DNA of 64,000 nucleotides from Rudaea sp. 3F27F6 (GCF_005503555.1 NZ_SCNG01000001.1:1674001-1738000), one strand, 5' to 3'; counted from the first letter of the stretch, positions 33,478 through 48,478 are shown. Numbers and translations are program-made. Notes: a model not told the origin generated them from the sequence alone.

Positions 33478-33571
33478 GCACCTAGCATATGAGATAAGTG
33501 GTCGCTACCACAGTGAGCGTCAGATTACCGTGGCACGTCACAGCGGTCCACTTAACACGTACGTCAGACGA
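33478..33571 (-). other. Degenerate attC site 22, right end of second array
   Basis: Starts GCACCTAGCATATGAGATAA (core AAC changed to AGC), centre GCGTCAGATTACCGTGGCAC, ends CCACTTAACACGTACGTCAGAC. After it no further attC is visible. Confidence 0.7.
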
Positions 33572-33635
33572 GACAGTCTGCAATTGTCCACACCGAAAAT
33601 TCTTCCAACGCTTTCGTTCCAAACCACTCGAACCC

Positions 33636-33667
33636 ACTCCCTCGGCCCTTGCTGACCGAGGGAGTGA
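33636..33667 (-). terminator. Hairpin after the PKD protein gene
   Basis: Stem CACTCCCTCGG / CCGAGGGAGTG with a 10-nt loop, 16 bp beyond the stop of the gene that ends at 33,683. It has no clear T-run on the minus strand, so it may be a transcript-end stabiliser instead of a true intrinsic terminator. Confidence 0.5.
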
Positions 33668-33682
33668 TCGAAAGCTTCGAGG

Positions 33683-36274
33683 CTAGTTGTAGCTGCCCGT
33701 CAGTGAGACGCCTGAGTAGGCCTGATAGGCGTTGAGCTTGATATGGTAGGTGCCTCCGGCCGATGGCGGTGTCAGCGTGCAGGTTTCATTGTTGCCCGCC
33801 TTATATGGCCTGCAGTCGTAACTCGACGTGGTCGGCGCCGCATTGAGCTTGACGTACAAATCTGCGTCGCCCGTTCCGCCCGCGATCTTGATGGTCACCG
33901 ATTTCTTTCCTGCCGGAACCGTCAGCGTATAGTCCGCCGACAAGCCGCTCGTACCCGACAAACCGGTCGCCGCGACACCGTTCGTCAGCGCGTTGCCGCT
34001 GTTCGCGACCGTGACTGATTTGGTAGCGGAATTTTGTTTGCCGCTGCCGTTCTCGGTGACGGTCTCGGTCACGCTGTATGTGCCTGCCGCCGCATAGGTA
34101 TGGCTTGGATTGGTCGTGGTCGACGTGGTGCCGTCGCCGAATGTCCATGAACGCGAAGCGATCGTTCCACCCGTGTCGGTCGACGTATCGGTGAATGCGA
34201 CGGTCAGACCGTTCGTCGTGTAACTGAAGCTCGCCGAGGGTCCGCCGGCCGCGCCGCCGCTGACGGTCACCGATTTAGTCGTGAAGATCACCCGTTTATT
34301 GGTGGTGTTGGTGACCGTTTCGGTGACGTAGTAGGTGCCCGCTTTCGCATAAGTATGGCTCGGGCTGGTCGTGGCCGACGTAGTGCCGTCGCCGAAGGTC
34401 CACGTACGCGAACCGATCGTATCGCCCGACGCGGCCGTGGAAGCATCGGTGAAGGTTGCCGTCAAACCGTTGGCGGTCGAGGTGAAGCTTGCCGTCGGCG
34501 TATCCGCGCTACTCGGTGCGGCCACGGCGAGCAGGGTGACGTCGTCGAGCAGGAAGGTCGTCTTGAGCGAGGCGTTTTCCGCACCGGTGAATTTGATCGT
34601 CACCGTCTGGCCGATGTAGTCCTTGAGATCATGCGAGTACGGCGCGTAATCCGCATTTGCGTTCAAATTGGAATAGGTCGCCAATGTCCGCAGCAGGGTG
34701 CCCGCGTTGTCGTAGACGCCGACGGTCAGCGTATCGTTTTGATCGGTCGTCGTCGTCTCGGCCGTGGTGATGTGCAGGTAGTACTGCAGGGTTGCCGTGG
34801 TGACGTTCAAAGTGCTGATCGTCTTCGGTCCGGTGCGGGTCTTGGTCGTGTTGGCGATGCTGGCCGGAATCTTCACGCTCTGCGACAAGGTATCCGTGTA
34901 AGCCGCGCCGTAACCGTTGAGCTTGGCGAACCCCGTCGATGCAGTGCTCGTGTAGGCCTCCTGCACACCTGTCGAACCGGCACATCCGGCGGAACAGTCC
35001 GACGCACCGTTTGGATTCGTGCTCGTCGCCGTCCACGGCGACAATTGCGATTCGAAGCCCGGGTTGTCGAGCAACTGGCCGAGAGACTGGGTGAACTGGA
35101 TATACGGCGAGTTTCCTCCGGCCGCAACGCAAGGAAACAGGATCAGATTATTGGTCTCTCCGGTAGACCCCTGGCCACCCAGGCACGTCGGCGCTGTGAT
35201 ACCGCCGCTGTTCACCTGCAGCTTCACGGTGATCGACGATCCGTTGTTGAACGCGGCTATCGAGCCGCCGGCATTGCCGACGACGTTGAATTCCGATTCG
35301 GTCCACGTATCTCCGATATCGAGCGTGCTGCCCTTTTGACTGACGGCTTTGGCTGTCGTGCCGTAGGTGAAGGTCACGGTGTCGTTGCCGCTGGTCGATG
35401 CCGACCCGGAAAGCTTGACCAAGGCGAGCTTTGTTCCGGGAACGTTGTCTGTAGCTACGGCCAAGCTGTTTTTGGCACAGCCGTAGTTGTTGTCGTCCGC
35501 AGCCTCCCAGCCTTTTGGACAACCTTTGTTGTTGTAATCCGAGGAAGAAAGAAAAATCCAATTTTGGATGAAGGCTTGGGCTCCATTGACTCCTGTGTTG
35601 AACGCAGGATCGGTGGTGCCATAATCGGTCGCGTAGACGAATTGCTCCCAGGTTTTACAGCCGACGGCATAGCCGAGCCCGGTACAAAAAGAATCCGCGG
35701 CCGTACCCGTATTGCTGTTGATTTGCAGGGTATAACCGGAATTGCCGGGTCCGAACTGGGAATTTATTATCTTGCCCGAAGCCATTGCCTCTGATGTAAC
35801 ACCGATCACCGCGGGAAAACTTCCCGTTGCCGACGAGGTTGCCGTCGACGTCACAGCCGCATAGTCGTCGCCGTTGCCGACGTAATTCGGCGTTGCTCCG
35901 CCGCTGGCCGCGGAGCCGTCAGTGGAGACGCTGGCCACGCCATTCGCATCGCCGGCCTCGGGATTCTTGAAGGGAATGCCCACGCGGCCAATTTTCGGAG
36001 GCGCCGATTTGTATGCGGGTGCGGGCAGACAAGCTTCGCGCTCCCAAACCAGATTGGGAAACGAGGCGTGGAAGCACCCTTCCTCCGTCGGCGGAAACGT
36101 TTTGAGATTCTCATGCCAGGCGTGCAGCGCTTGAGGCGTCGCCTGAGCGACGATCTCTCTGACCGCCTCGGCGGCGACGAGCGATTCGGAAGGAAATGCG
36201 CCGGCAATGCCGACACCGATCAGCGAGGCAATCTGCAAAGCAGATAAAAATCCATTCTTGCGCTTTAACCGCAT
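33683..36274 (-). CDS. Secreted PKD/PPC-domain protein
   Basis: 863 aa from the ATG at 36272-36274, which has GGAGAA 6 nt upstream. Signal peptide near [20 protein letters not shown]. The N-terminal third ([20 protein letters not shown]) and centre look like a secreted beta-rich domain. Two PKD domains follow ([40 protein letters not shown]), then a pre-peptidase C-terminal domain ([20 protein letters not shown] ... [20 protein letters not shown]). PPC domains normally sit at the end of secreted proteases, but I see no catalytic domain here, so the catalytic partner may be the adjacent S8 protease or the protein may be adhesive. Confidence 0.8.
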   Translation of the reverse strand: MRLKRKNGFLSALQIASLIGVGIAGAFPSESLVAAEAVREIVAQATPQALHAWHENLKTFPPTEEGCFHASFPNLVWEREACLPAPAYKSAPPKIGRVGIPFKNPEAGDANGVASVSTDGSAASGGATPNYVGNGDDYAAVTSTATSSATGSFPAVIGVTSEAMASGKIINSQFGPGNSGYTLQINSNTGTAADSFCTGLGYAVGCKTWEQFVYATDYGTTDPAFNTGVNGAQAFIQNWIFLSSSDYNNKGCPKGWEAADDNNYGCAKNSLAVATDNVPGTKLALVKLSGSASTSGNDTVTFTYGTTAKAVSQKGSTLDIGDTWTESEFNVVGNAGGSIAAFNNGSSITVKLQVNSGGITAPTCLGGQGSTGETNNLILFPCVAAGGNSPYIQFTQSLGQLLDNPGFESQLSPWTATSTNPNGASDCSAGCAGSTGVQEAYTSTASTGFAKLNGYGAAYTDTLSQSVKIPASIANTTKTRTGPKTISTLNVTTATLQYYLHITTAETTTTDQNDTLTVGVYDNAGTLLRTLATYSNLNANADYAPYSHDLKDYIGQTVTIKFTGAENASLKTTFLLDDVTLLAVAAPSSADTPTASFTSTANGLTATFTDASTAASGDTIGSRTWTFGDGTTSATTSPSHTYAKAGTYYVTETVTNTTNKRVIFTTKSVTVSGGAAGGPSASFSYTTNGLTVAFTDTSTDTGGTIASRSWTFGDGTTSTTTNPSHTYAAAGTYSVTETVTENGSGKQNSATKSVTVANSGNALTNGVAATGLSGTSGLSADYTLTVPAGKKSVTIKIAGGTGDADLYVKLNAAPTTSSYDCRPYKAGNNETCTLTPPSAGGTYHIKLNAYQAYSGVSLTGSYN

Positions 36275-36752
36275 ACAGTTTCTCCAAGGAAGGAAGATCG
36301 ACGGTTGATTTGCGTGGCGTTGAATCGGTCGAAACATCTTCGGCATCGAATTCGATGCAAATCCCTGAAACGCACAAGAAGGTCAAATCGGAAATTCAAT
36401 TTTTGGTATGAATCTGCGCAAAATTTTTCCGTGCCGTAGTGCGGCCGGCGGGAATGACGTCAGAATTTTTTCTCTCCGATCGGAGAGAAAAATATCGAGA
36501 AAGGAAATTCCGGCGCGCAGCGTGCAATATGTGCCGCTGTCGTGAAGGCTCGATCTGTCCGATCGATGAGGCGAGCGCGACGACGCCTCCGCCGCGGATT
36601 TCCAGCGGCAGGTCCCAATATGTCCGATCGGTGTTTTTGTTCTAGCGCTGTCTTGGTGCCGGCGGGCTCGGCGCAAAACGATCACGCACGGCCCGCAAGG
36701 CGTTCGACGTCCGCGCCATCCATTGCGGCGCGGACGTTGAATCGAGCTTCGA
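36275..36752. other. Intergenic region with a perfect palindrome
   Basis: No credible gene. At 36,467-36,492 there is a 26-bp perfect palindrome, TTTTTCTCTCCGA then its complement, about 190 bp upstream of the PKD gene start. The motif CCGATCGG recurs near 36,620. The region separates the two secreted-protein genes and probably holds the promoter of the left one. Confidence 0.6.
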
Positions 36753-39700
36753 TCAGTTGCTCGCGTTGACCAGAACCGGGATCGTGGCTCTCGGAAGAAC
36801 CAGTGGAAAGTCGTTCTGGTAACCGGTTCCCAAACAGACGAGTGCAGAGGCGGACGCCTGCGGCGCGAAGCCGGCCGAAGTCGCGGTGAACTTGACCTGC
36901 GCCGTGCTCGCCGACGGCGCGACGCCGCTGCCGGGAGCGATCGACAGCCACGCGGGCGGCGCCGAGCAGCCCGCCTGGGTGGTGATGGTGGCCGCAAGAC
37001 CGTTCTGCTTCAGATCGCTCGGCACGCTCCAGGACGAACCGCTATTCGTCGTGTTGACTTGTACCGGCAGCGTCGCATCGCCCGCGTTGCTGGTGAACCA
37101 GTTCCACACGAAGGTGCATTTGCCGTTGCTGTTCGCGTTGCACGGCAGGTCGGGGTAGACGACGAGCCAGTAGTGTCCCTTCGGCAATACAGTGTTGAGC
37201 TTTGCCGCCGTGAGATTCAGGACGAACGAACTGCCGTAGGCGCCGCCCACGGTGACGCCCGCGCTCGCGGCCGTGGCATCGTATTTCCACACGGCATTGT
37301 CGTTGTTGTCCGGATTGCCCGCGGGAACACCCTGATTGTCGGCATAGATGCGCCAGTGCAGGCCGAGCGAGGAACCGAAGTCGGTCAGCTTCTGCGCACC
37401 GCTGTTGACGAATCCATCGACGCTGATTTGAGTCAGTGCGGTGCCGTCGGACGGGATCGTGAAGTCGTCCGCCATGTAGTAATTGCCGGAAGCCAACACG
37501 TGTGTGCTGTTGTATCCGCTCTGAATCAGCGCCGGCTGTTTCATCGCCGCAAACGCCACGGCACCGGCCGTCTGCGTGTTGAACAGCATCGTGCCGTCGC
37601 CCGGATTGGTCAGGTTGAGGTTCGCGCTGCCGCTCGGCTGGCCGTTCAACGAGATCGCAATCTTGTTCGTGGAAGCAAGCAGAGTCGGCGTCGGTACTGC
37701 GACGGCCAGCGGAATATGCAGCGTCGGTGACACATAAAACGCCTGCGGAAGATCCGCGGTTTGCGACAACTGCACTTCGCCGAAGTGATACTTCGTGTCG
37801 TCCGGCGTCAGGCTTTTCGTATTGACGGTGAAGGTCAGGCTCACCTCGCCACCGGCGGGAACCGAAAACTGGGCGGGGGTCACGCTGATCCGATTGCCCA
37901 GTTCGCCCGTCGCCCACGTCGTCCAGGTGCTGCTGCTCGACAGTGTGCTGTGGAACGTGCGGGTGAAACGGCATTGGACCGCACAACCGGCTTTCTGCAG
38001 GCTGGCCAGATTGAGCGTACTCGGATCGCCGCCTTTCGCCGGATTGGCGTTCTGCATGTTCTCCACGGTTTCATTCAAGACCAGGCCGGCGCGGCTGGCG
38101 ACGTCCACCTGGACCCGGCCTGCGCCGCGCTTGAAGTAATCCGCGGGGACGACGGCCGAAAGATCGTTGGCATTGATCAGATTTGCCTCGCTCGCCGTCA
38201 TCATCAAGGCGGACTTGACCTCCATCGGCGTCCAATCCGGATGCAGGCCCATTAGCAACGCGGCGGATCCGGTGATGTGCGGCGTCGCCATCGAGGTGCC
38301 GCTGTCAAAGCCGACGGTCTCGGGTGTCTGCGGACTCAATTCCTGCAGATAGGTTTTGCTCTTCGTATCCGTGTCGCGGACTTGATTGTTGAACGCCGCC
38401 AGCACGGCGACGCCCGGCGCGGCGATCTCGGGCTTGAGGACGTCGAACGACGCCGGCCCCCACAAGCTGAAGTTGGCGAGGACGTCCGGCACCTGCGGCG
38501 CGCGCGCGAGCAAGCTCAACGATACGGTGCCGCCGACAGAACCGGCGCCTTGGAGCAGCCTCGCCTGTACCGCACCTTGTTGCTGGCCGAGATAGAAAAC
38601 AGGAATGGACGATCCCGCCGCATTCAAACCCGGATAGGCCTCGGGGCGGTTGTCGGCAATCACGGCGGCGATCGCACCTGCCGTCGCCGCGTTGACCGCC
38701 TTGACGGAAAAATTGCAGGTGCCGCGACTGAGCAGCGCCACGGCATTCTTGAATGTGTTGGCGGGGAACGGTGCGCATCCGTCGCTTCCCGTCGTATCCG
38801 CATTTTTAAAGGTCGGGCTCAATAGATACGGCGTGCTGTTTGGCAGTGCCGCGGTCAGCGGTGGCGTGCTGTCCATCAAGTACGCAGGTACGTTCTGCGT
38901 ATTGGCTTCGTTGCCTGGTGGCGTGACCGGACTGGTAAGACTGAGAAAATTGGCCGGCGATCCGCCGGTGTCGGTGGTCGCGGCGACACCGAGCGTCCAG
39001 GGCTCCAGATGATTCGCCGAGCCTGGCACCGCGATGGGAATGGAATCGCCCGTATTGCCGGCCGCGGCGGCGACGAAGATTCCCGCCCCTTCGGCCGCGA
39101 GGAACGCCTGCGATACGGAATCATCCCAAGGCTGGCTGCCGCCGCCGATCGAGAAATTCAGTACATGAACCAGACCGTCCTTGATCGCCTGCTCGGCCGC
39201 GGCGGCCGAGGCATCATTACCGCAGCTCTTCGGATTTTCGCAGACGAAGAACACCATCAAGTTGGCGTGCGGAGCGATGCCGGAAATGTTGGTCGGGGAC
39301 GTAAAGCCGTCCACTTGCGCGCTACGTGCGTTGCCTGCCGCAGTACTCGCGGTGTGGCTGCCATGTCCTTGATAGTCCTCCACCGAAAAGAAGGGAAGCT
39401 GCGTCGGATCGGTGGCGTGGATTTTGTCGTAGACGCCGATGACCTTGTCGTTGCATCCGCCGAGGCTGATGCCCGCGACGGCGCAGTCACCGAGGTACTT
39501 GCCGCTGCCGAGAGGATTGGTGATCGTATAGCCGCTCGCGTCGGTAGCCTGGAACGAAGGGCTGAGGCTGTTGTAGCCCGTGTCGATGTCGCCGACCACG
39601 ACGCCGTCGCCTTTGAAGCCGGACGGCGTCTGCAAGGTGCCGAACAAATCCTGCAACGTCGGGAAGGTAAACGTGGCGTCGCCCGGCAGGGGCCGGCTCG

Positions 39701-40310
39701 ACGCGGTCCACAGCCGATGCGCGCCGATGAACTTCGTCGAGACATCGTCGCTGACGGCTTCCTGCCGAACCGGTTCGACGCGCGCGACGCCGGGCAGTTT
39801 GGCGACCCTGGCCGCTTCCTCGCCCGTCATTTCGATGACGGAAGCGTTGAGCGCATAGGAGAACGTACGCACCACCTGGACGTTGCGCTGCAAGGTCTGT
39901 CGGATGTCGGCGAGGCGCCGGCTCTGCACGCTTTCGAGGCGGGAAACATAAGCTTGGGCTTCGCGGCTGTCGACATCGAGACGATGCCGACCACTCGTTT
40001 CCAATCGATACGGAATCGCGTCTATGGTCGTCGCGGTCGCCATACTCGCTGCCACAGTACTGTTCGCCTGGAGACTGGCCGAGCCGTTGGCGTTGCTTGA
40101 GGCCGAAGCCGAAGCGCGGTTGTATGCGGCGACCGAGGGCTCGGCATAGTGGACGAAGTAACGGCCCGTCGGGTTGAGATACGCCACCTTCGCGGCATTG
40201 TCATTCTGCGGATTTTGTGCAGCCGCGGAGCCGGAAATCAAACCCACAGCGAGCAGAGCTGCGGAAATCGATGCGCAAAGTGTACGTTGCCTAGCGACAG
40301 CAAATGTCAC
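36753..40310 (-). CDS. Subtilisin-like S8 serine protease, exported
   Basis: 1,185 aa starting at a GTG with GGAGAA upstream. A signal peptide (ASISAALLAVGLISGSAAAQ) and an inhibitor-like prodomain precede the catalytic triad: D243 in VGDIDTGYN, H316 in GHGSHTAS and S673 in GTSMATPH. A PA domain is inserted between H and S (about 490-600, with LLSRGTCNFSVKAVNAATA). The C-terminal 450 residues carry fibronectin-like domains and an Ig-like tail. The organisation is that of secreted, vacuole-like S8 proteases; it probably digests external protein. Confidence 0.92.
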   Translation of the reverse strand: MTFAVARQRTLCASISAALLAVGLISGSAAAQNPQNDNAAKVAYLNPTGRYFVHYAEPSVAAYNRASASASSNANGSASLQANSTVAASMATATTIDAIPYRLETSGRHRLDVDSREAQAYVSRLESVQSRRLADIRQTLQRNVQVVRTFSYALNASVIEMTGEEAARVAKLPGVARVEPVRQEAVSDDVSTKFIGAHRLWTASSRPLPGDATFTFPTLQDLFGTLQTPSGFKGDGVVVGDIDTGYNSLSPSFQATDASGYTITNPLGSGKYLGDCAVAGISLGGCNDKVIGVYDKIHATDPTQLPFFSVEDYQGHGSHTASTAAGNARSAQVDGFTSPTNISGIAPHANLMVFFVCENPKSCGNDASAAAAEQAIKDGLVHVLNFSIGGGSQPWDDSVSQAFLAAEGAGIFVAAAAGNTGDSIPIAVPGSANHLEPWTLGVAATTDTGGSPANFLSLTSPVTPPGNEANTQNVPAYLMDSTPPLTAALPNSTPYLLSPTFKNADTTGSDGCAPFPANTFKNAVALLSRGTCNFSVKAVNAATAGAIAAVIADNRPEAYPGLNAAGSSIPVFYLGQQQGAVQARLLQGAGSVGGTVSLSLLARAPQVPDVLANFSLWGPASFDVLKPEIAAPGVAVLAAFNNQVRDTDTKSKTYLQELSPQTPETVGFDSGTSMATPHITGSAALLMGLHPDWTPMEVKSALMMTASEANLINANDLSAVVPADYFKRGAGRVQVDVASRAGLVLNETVENMQNANPAKGGDPSTLNLASLQKAGCAVQCRFTRTFHSTLSSSSTWTTWATGELGNRISVTPAQFSVPAGGEVSLTFTVNTKSLTPDDTKYHFGEVQLSQTADLPQAFYVSPTLHIPLAVAVPTPTLLASTNKIAISLNGQPSGSANLNLTNPGDGTMLFNTQTAGAVAFAAMKQPALIQSGYNSTHVLASGNYYMADDFTIPSDGTALTQISVDGFVNSGAQKLTDFGSSLGLHWRIYADNQGVPAGNPDNNDNAVWKYDATAASAGVTVGGAYGSSFVLNLTAAKLNTVLPKGHYWLVVYPDLPCNANSNGKCTFVWNWFTSNAGDATLPVQVNTTNSGSSWSVPSDLKQNGLAATITTQAGCSAPPAWLSIAPGSGVAPSASTAQVKFTATSAGFAPQASASALVCLGTGYQNDFPLVLPRATIPVLVNASN

Positions 40311-41205
40311 GTGTTTTCTCCTGTGCCCGACGGGCCTCGAAATGGAATCAATCCCTCATTGAACGCGATATGCGGCGAGTACTCGTTCGCCGGACCGAAG
40401 CACATTCGACAAACGCTCTGGTCGGTACGAACCTAAACGAAGCGCCGACGTTGCAGGCAACGTCCGCTTCGTCGCTTCCTTCCCCGCATCACGCTTCCCT
40501 CGAGGCGATAACGGCTCAGACTAGGAAAAGGGAAATCCGGTCCGTTTTAGCATTCGACTGGCACGTCGATCGAGCGTAAACGCCAGCCGGATGGCTTGCG
40601 GCGATCCGGGACCATTGGCGTAGGGGGCAGGTGACTTTTACTTAATCTCGGGTTTGCCCAGATCGGGCTCGACATTGCTCGCCGCTCTTTTCCGGCAAAC
40701 CCGCGCTTTCATGTAGGCATCGAGAGAGCTCTCGCCAAATGCGGCACCGCGAAGCGGCGTGCCGAGCACGAAAACAAAGCTCGCGGAACGCGGATATCAC
40801 AGCTTCGGCCTCTGAAAGATTTCGGGGCTGAGTTGATTCGGCTCAAGCGCGCGTGTGAGGAATTGGTCTCGGAGTAATAGATGCTCAGGGACGTGGTTTC
40901 GCGAGGGCTCTGAGCCGGACTCTGCGCGCAAAGCCGGGGCTGATGAGGCAAACCAATCGCTATCGGCGCACTCGGTTTACTAGTCGAGTTGCGCAGTACG
41001 CAGACCCCTGCGCTCCCATGACGGAGCTGAGTTCATCAGCGAGGTGTAGATTTCGATGCGCTACGCGCGCATCGGGCTGATTTACGTCCAATCAGGCGAA
41101 GCTCTGCAGACCGTCTGCCTTGAAAAATGACAAGACTTCGGACTGTATCTCCGGATAAGCAGTGGCTTTTCACCGGGAATCCGCTCCACAGAACCTGAAA
41201 TACGA
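40311..41205. other. Intergenic region, no gene seen
   Basis: About 900 bp without a convincing reading frame on either strand; open frames are short, Arg/Ser-rich and antisense-like. No repeat, attC or RNA gene recognised. It lies between the protease start and the end of the rRNA operon. Confidence 0.55.
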
Positions 41206-41246
41206 ACAAAAGAAAACCCCCAGCCTTTCGGCTGGGGGTTCTTTTG
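41206..41246 (-). terminator. rRNA operon terminator
   Basis: Stem AACCCCCAGCC / GGCTGGGGGTT with a TTTC loop (+ strand 41215-41240); on the minus strand it is followed by TTTTCTTTTG. It lies just after the 5S gene. Confidence 0.9.
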
Positions 41247-41251
41247 TAAAG

Positions 41252-41367
41252 CCCCTGGCAGTGACCTACTCTCACATGGCTTAAGCCACACTACCATCGG
41301 CGCGGGTGCGTTTCACTTCCGTGTTCGGGATGGGAACGGGTGGGACCACACTGCTGTTTCCGCCAGG
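41252..41367 (-). rRNA. rrf: 5S ribosomal RNA
   Basis: Reverse complement begins CCTGGCGGAAACAGCAGTGT and holds GAACACGGAAGTGAAACGC and GTGAGAGTAGGTCACTGCCAGG, the conserved 5S arms. The ends pair with each other. Confidence 0.92.
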
Positions 41368-41529
41368 GAACCGTTGGGGTTTGCAAGCCAAATCCGATTA
41401 CGGATCAGCGCAAACCCAGCATTGGGACTTGGGACGTAACTTGCGTCGAGCTCTCATCGAGCGACGTGTCTTGAGGATTGAGAGATTTACTTTTCAGTGA
41501 ATAACTCAAAGCGACTTTGAGTTATATGA

Positions 41530-44404
<2,875 letters not shown>

Positions 44405-44612
44405 CATATAACCCAAAGTTGCCTTCGGATCGATCAACTTACTGATAAATCGCCTAATTGCCTCAACGACACATCTAATCTCGGTGAGAGATCAGACGCT
44501 TGTTACGTCCCAAGTTGTCAAAGAACCTTGTCGAGCTTCAACGCTCGGCAAGAAAAATTCGTTTAGTGTGCAGGCATTCAGAAGATGTTGCTTTCGACGT
44601 ACTCGTCGAGAG

Positions 44613-44689
<77 letters not shown>

Positions 44690-44735
44690 AACGATCGAAC
44701 CATTTCGGTCGATTAAATCTGGGTATTCGCAAAAC

Positions 44736-44811
44736 TGGTGGAGCTGAGCGGGATCGAACCGCTGACCCCCTGCTTGCAAAGCAGGTGCTCTCCCAGCTGA
44801 GCTACAGCCCC
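44736..44811 (-). tRNA. tRNA-Ala (TGC)
   Basis: In RNA sense GGGGCTGTAGCTCAGCTGGG, anticodon TGC within CTTTGCAAG, TTCGATCC T-loop, encoded CCA. It lies upstream of tRNA-Ile in the transcript, in the 16S-23S spacer. Confidence 0.95.
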
Positions 44812-44907
44812 GGATAGTGCTTGGGCGCCGGGGCCGAAAAGCCCTAGGCCCGAATGCTTCTGAATGCAGGTGTCTTGTGTGGACGCCGTGGAGTGCACGT
44901 CGTTCTC

Positions 44908-46453
<1,546 letters not shown>

Positions 46454-46612
46454 AAATTGCAGTCAACATTGCTGCTGACAAATTACTTTAGAGAGTGAAA
46501 CCAAGCTTTTTTGATTACTCAAATTTTGATCGATTTCTCGATCGACTTGATGACGCTCTTGATTCGATGGACGTGTTGTCCACCCCAAGGCGCCCACACA
46601 AGTCACCTGCGC

Positions 46613-46628
46613 ACACTGTCAAAGATCG
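46613..46628 (-). promoter_or_regulatory. boxA-like antitermination site
   Basis: In RNA sense CGATCTTTGACAGTGT, close to the rrn boxA TGCTCTTTAACA, located between the last promoter and 16S. It is followed by GCGCAGGTGACTTGTGTGGG, similar to leaders seen before 16S genes in related bacteria. Confidence 0.55.
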
Positions 46629-46687
46629 AATTCTTGCTTAGCGTTTCCGCTTTCGCGTCCCGAACATTTCGTCCGAGAGAGCCGCCT

Positions 46688-46715
46688 ACTATACAACCAT
46701 TTTCGAAACCGTCAA
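46688..46715 (-). promoter_or_regulatory. rrn promoter P4 (nearest 16S)
   Basis: Minus strand: TTGACG, 16-bp spacer, TATAGT. An A/T-rich UP-like stretch (AAAAAAACTTTCAAAAAGG) lies upstream. Confidence 0.7.
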
Positions 46716-46803
46716 CACCTTTTTGAAAGTTTTTTTCGAAAAGTTTTGCCGGGATTCCGTCCCTTCGATCTCGCCAGCGGCGGCACCAATCGAAGGGGGG
46801 CGA

Positions 46804-46831
46804 ATCTTACACCCGATTTCCGTTTCGTCAA
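46804..46831 (-). promoter_or_regulatory. rrn promoter P3
   Basis: Minus strand: TTGACG, 16-bp spacer, TAAGAT, within the first 126-bp repeat. Confidence 0.65.
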
Positions 46832-46929
46832 CACCCCGAAATCAACTTTCTGCTTCGGCGTTGCTGCGATCCCGGAAGATCGTCCCTTTCGTCTTCCGCC
46901 CGCACCGGGCGATCAACTTAGGGCCGCGA

Positions 46930-46957
46930 ATCCTACAACCAATTTTCGATTCGTCAA
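46930..46957 (-). promoter_or_regulatory. rrn promoter P2
   Basis: Minus strand: TTGACG, 16-bp spacer, TAGGAT, exactly 126 bp upstream of P3. Confidence 0.65.
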
Positions 46958-47055
46958 CACCCCGAAATCAACTTTCTGTTTCGGCGTTGCTGCGATCCCT
47001 GAAAATCGTCCCTTTCGTCTTCCGCCCGCATTGGACGATCAACTCAGGGCCGCGA

Positions 47056-47083
47056 ATCCTACAACCAATCCTCGATTCGTCAA
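47056..47083 (-). promoter_or_regulatory. rrn promoter P1
   Basis: Minus strand: TTGACG, 16-bp spacer, TAGGAT, exactly 126 bp upstream of P2 and about 40 bp after the tyrS stop. Confidence 0.6.
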
Positions 47084-47124
47084 GCCCTCTCGCGTGCAGT
47101 TTTTTTCGCCCGGGATGCGCCTTG

Positions 47125-48351
47125 CTACGCAGCGACCAAACGCACTCGTGCAAACGAACGCTTGCCTATCTGCAGCAGATGCTCGCCGCCCACCGCGAGC
47201 ACGCGTTCGCGATCCTCGACGACGGCGCCGTCGATACGCACGGCGCGCTCATTGAGCTTGCGCGCCACTTCGGAATTGCTCGCCGCCAGCTTCGCCGCAA
47301 CAAACAGCGGCGCAACGCGAATGCCCTCGGCGGGCACCGTGACGTCCTGTAACGGCAGATCAACGTCCACGCGTTGTTCGCGCACCAGCGCGTTCCATTG
47401 CTCGATCGCGCGCTCAGCCTCAGCCGCCCCCTGGAAGCGCGCGGCCAATTCACGCGCCAAAGCAAGCTTGGCGTCGCGCGGGTGCAGGCCGCCCGAGGCC
47501 ACTTCGTTCTTCATCGCCTCGATTTCCCCCGCGGAGCGATCGAGACTCAAAAGCTCGTACCAGCGCCACATCAGCTCGTCGCCGATTTTCATCGTCTTGT
47601 TGACGATATCGATCGCCGGCTCGTTGATGCCTATGTAGTTGCCCAGCGACTTCGACATCTTGGCGACGCCGTCGAGGCCTTCGAGCAGCGGCATCGTCAA
47701 TACGATCTGCGGCAGCTGGCCCGCCTCTTCCTGCAGTTGCCGGCCGACCAGCAAGTTGAATTTCTGATCGGTACCGCCGAGCTCGACGTCGCATTGCAGT
47801 GCAACAGAGTCGTAGCCCTGAACGAGCGGATAGAGAAATTCGTGGATCGCGATCGGCTGATTGCCCTTATAGCGTTTGGCGAAATCATCGCGCTCGAGCA
47901 TGCGCGCGACCGTGTGTTTGGCCGCAAGCTTGATCATGCCAGCCGCATCCATTTTGCCGAACCATTCAGAATTGAAGCGGACTTCGGTTTTTTCCTTGTC
48001 GAGCACCTTGAACACCTGGTCCGCATAAGTCCTCGCATTCGCCTCGATATCCTCGCGACTGAGCGGCTTGCGCGTAACGTTCTTTCCGGTCGGGTCGCCG
48101 ATCATGCCGGTGAAGTCGCCGATCAGGAAAATGACCTGGTGACCGAGGTCCTGGAACTGGCGCATCTTGTTCAGCAATACGGTGTGGCCGAGATGCAGGT
48201 CCGGCGCGGTCGGGTCGAAACCTGCCTTGATCCGCAGCGGCCGGCCGAGCTTTAGCCTCGCCTCCAGGTCTTCGCGCTTGATGATTTCGTCGGCGCCGCG
48301 GCCGATCAGGTCCAGCGCGGCTTCAATTTCTGGCTTGGTCGTTGCTGACAT
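47125..48351 (-). CDS. tyrS: Tyrosine-tRNA ligase
   Basis: 408 aa. Charges tRNA-Tyr with tyrosine in the cytoplasm. It has the class I signatures HLGHT (as HIGH) and KMSKS, the tyrosine pocket [20 protein letters not shown] with GGTDQ, and a C-terminal S4 RNA-binding domain ([20 protein letters not shown]). The lengthened form with HLGH and the QKFN motif places it in the TyrZ-like branch. It lies directly upstream of the rrn promoters in the same orientation and divergent from the M23 peptidase gene. Confidence 0.95.
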   Translation of the reverse strand: MSATTKPEIEAALDLIGRGADEIIKREDLEARLKLGRPLRIKAGFDPTAPDLHLGHTVLLNKMRQFQDLGHQVIFLIGDFTGMIGDPTGKNVTRKPLSREDIEANARTYADQVFKVLDKEKTEVRFNSEWFGKMDAAGMIKLAAKHTVARMLERDDFAKRYKGNQPIAIHEFLYPLVQGYDSVALQCDVELGGTDQKFNLLVGRQLQEEAGQLPQIVLTMPLLEGLDGVAKMSKSLGNYIGINEPAIDIVNKTMKIGDELMWRWYELLSLDRSAGEIEAMKNEVASGGLHPRDAKLALARELAARFQGAAEAERAIEQWNALVREQRVDVDLPLQDVTVPAEGIRVAPLFVAAKLAASNSEVARKLNERAVRIDGAVVEDRERVLAVGGEHLLQIGKRSFARVRLVAA

Positions 48352-48478
48352 CGTTTTCCATCCACTTTCAGGCAGAAGTACATCGGTATGAACGACCCGA
48401 TCCGTTCAGTTTCCGGCGGGTCGAGGTTAAAAAATCATTATTCGAGAAACGTACTAGAACCCCTTGAAAAACAAAGAA

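Larger units (their letters stand above)
46801..47088 (-). repeat. 126-bp direct repeats carrying rrn promoters
   Basis: Two full copies (46,801-46,926 and 46,927-47,052) and a third partial copy (to about 47,088) with a 126-bp period, over 85% identical by eye. Each begins with the same promoter sequence and ends with a CGCAGCAACGCCGAA-type block (minus strand). Confidence 0.85.

Noticed and set aside
34355-35794. Plus-strand frame of 479 codons opposite the PKD protein
   Set aside because: Shadow frame, Arg/Gly/Val-rich, with PKD motifs on the other strand.
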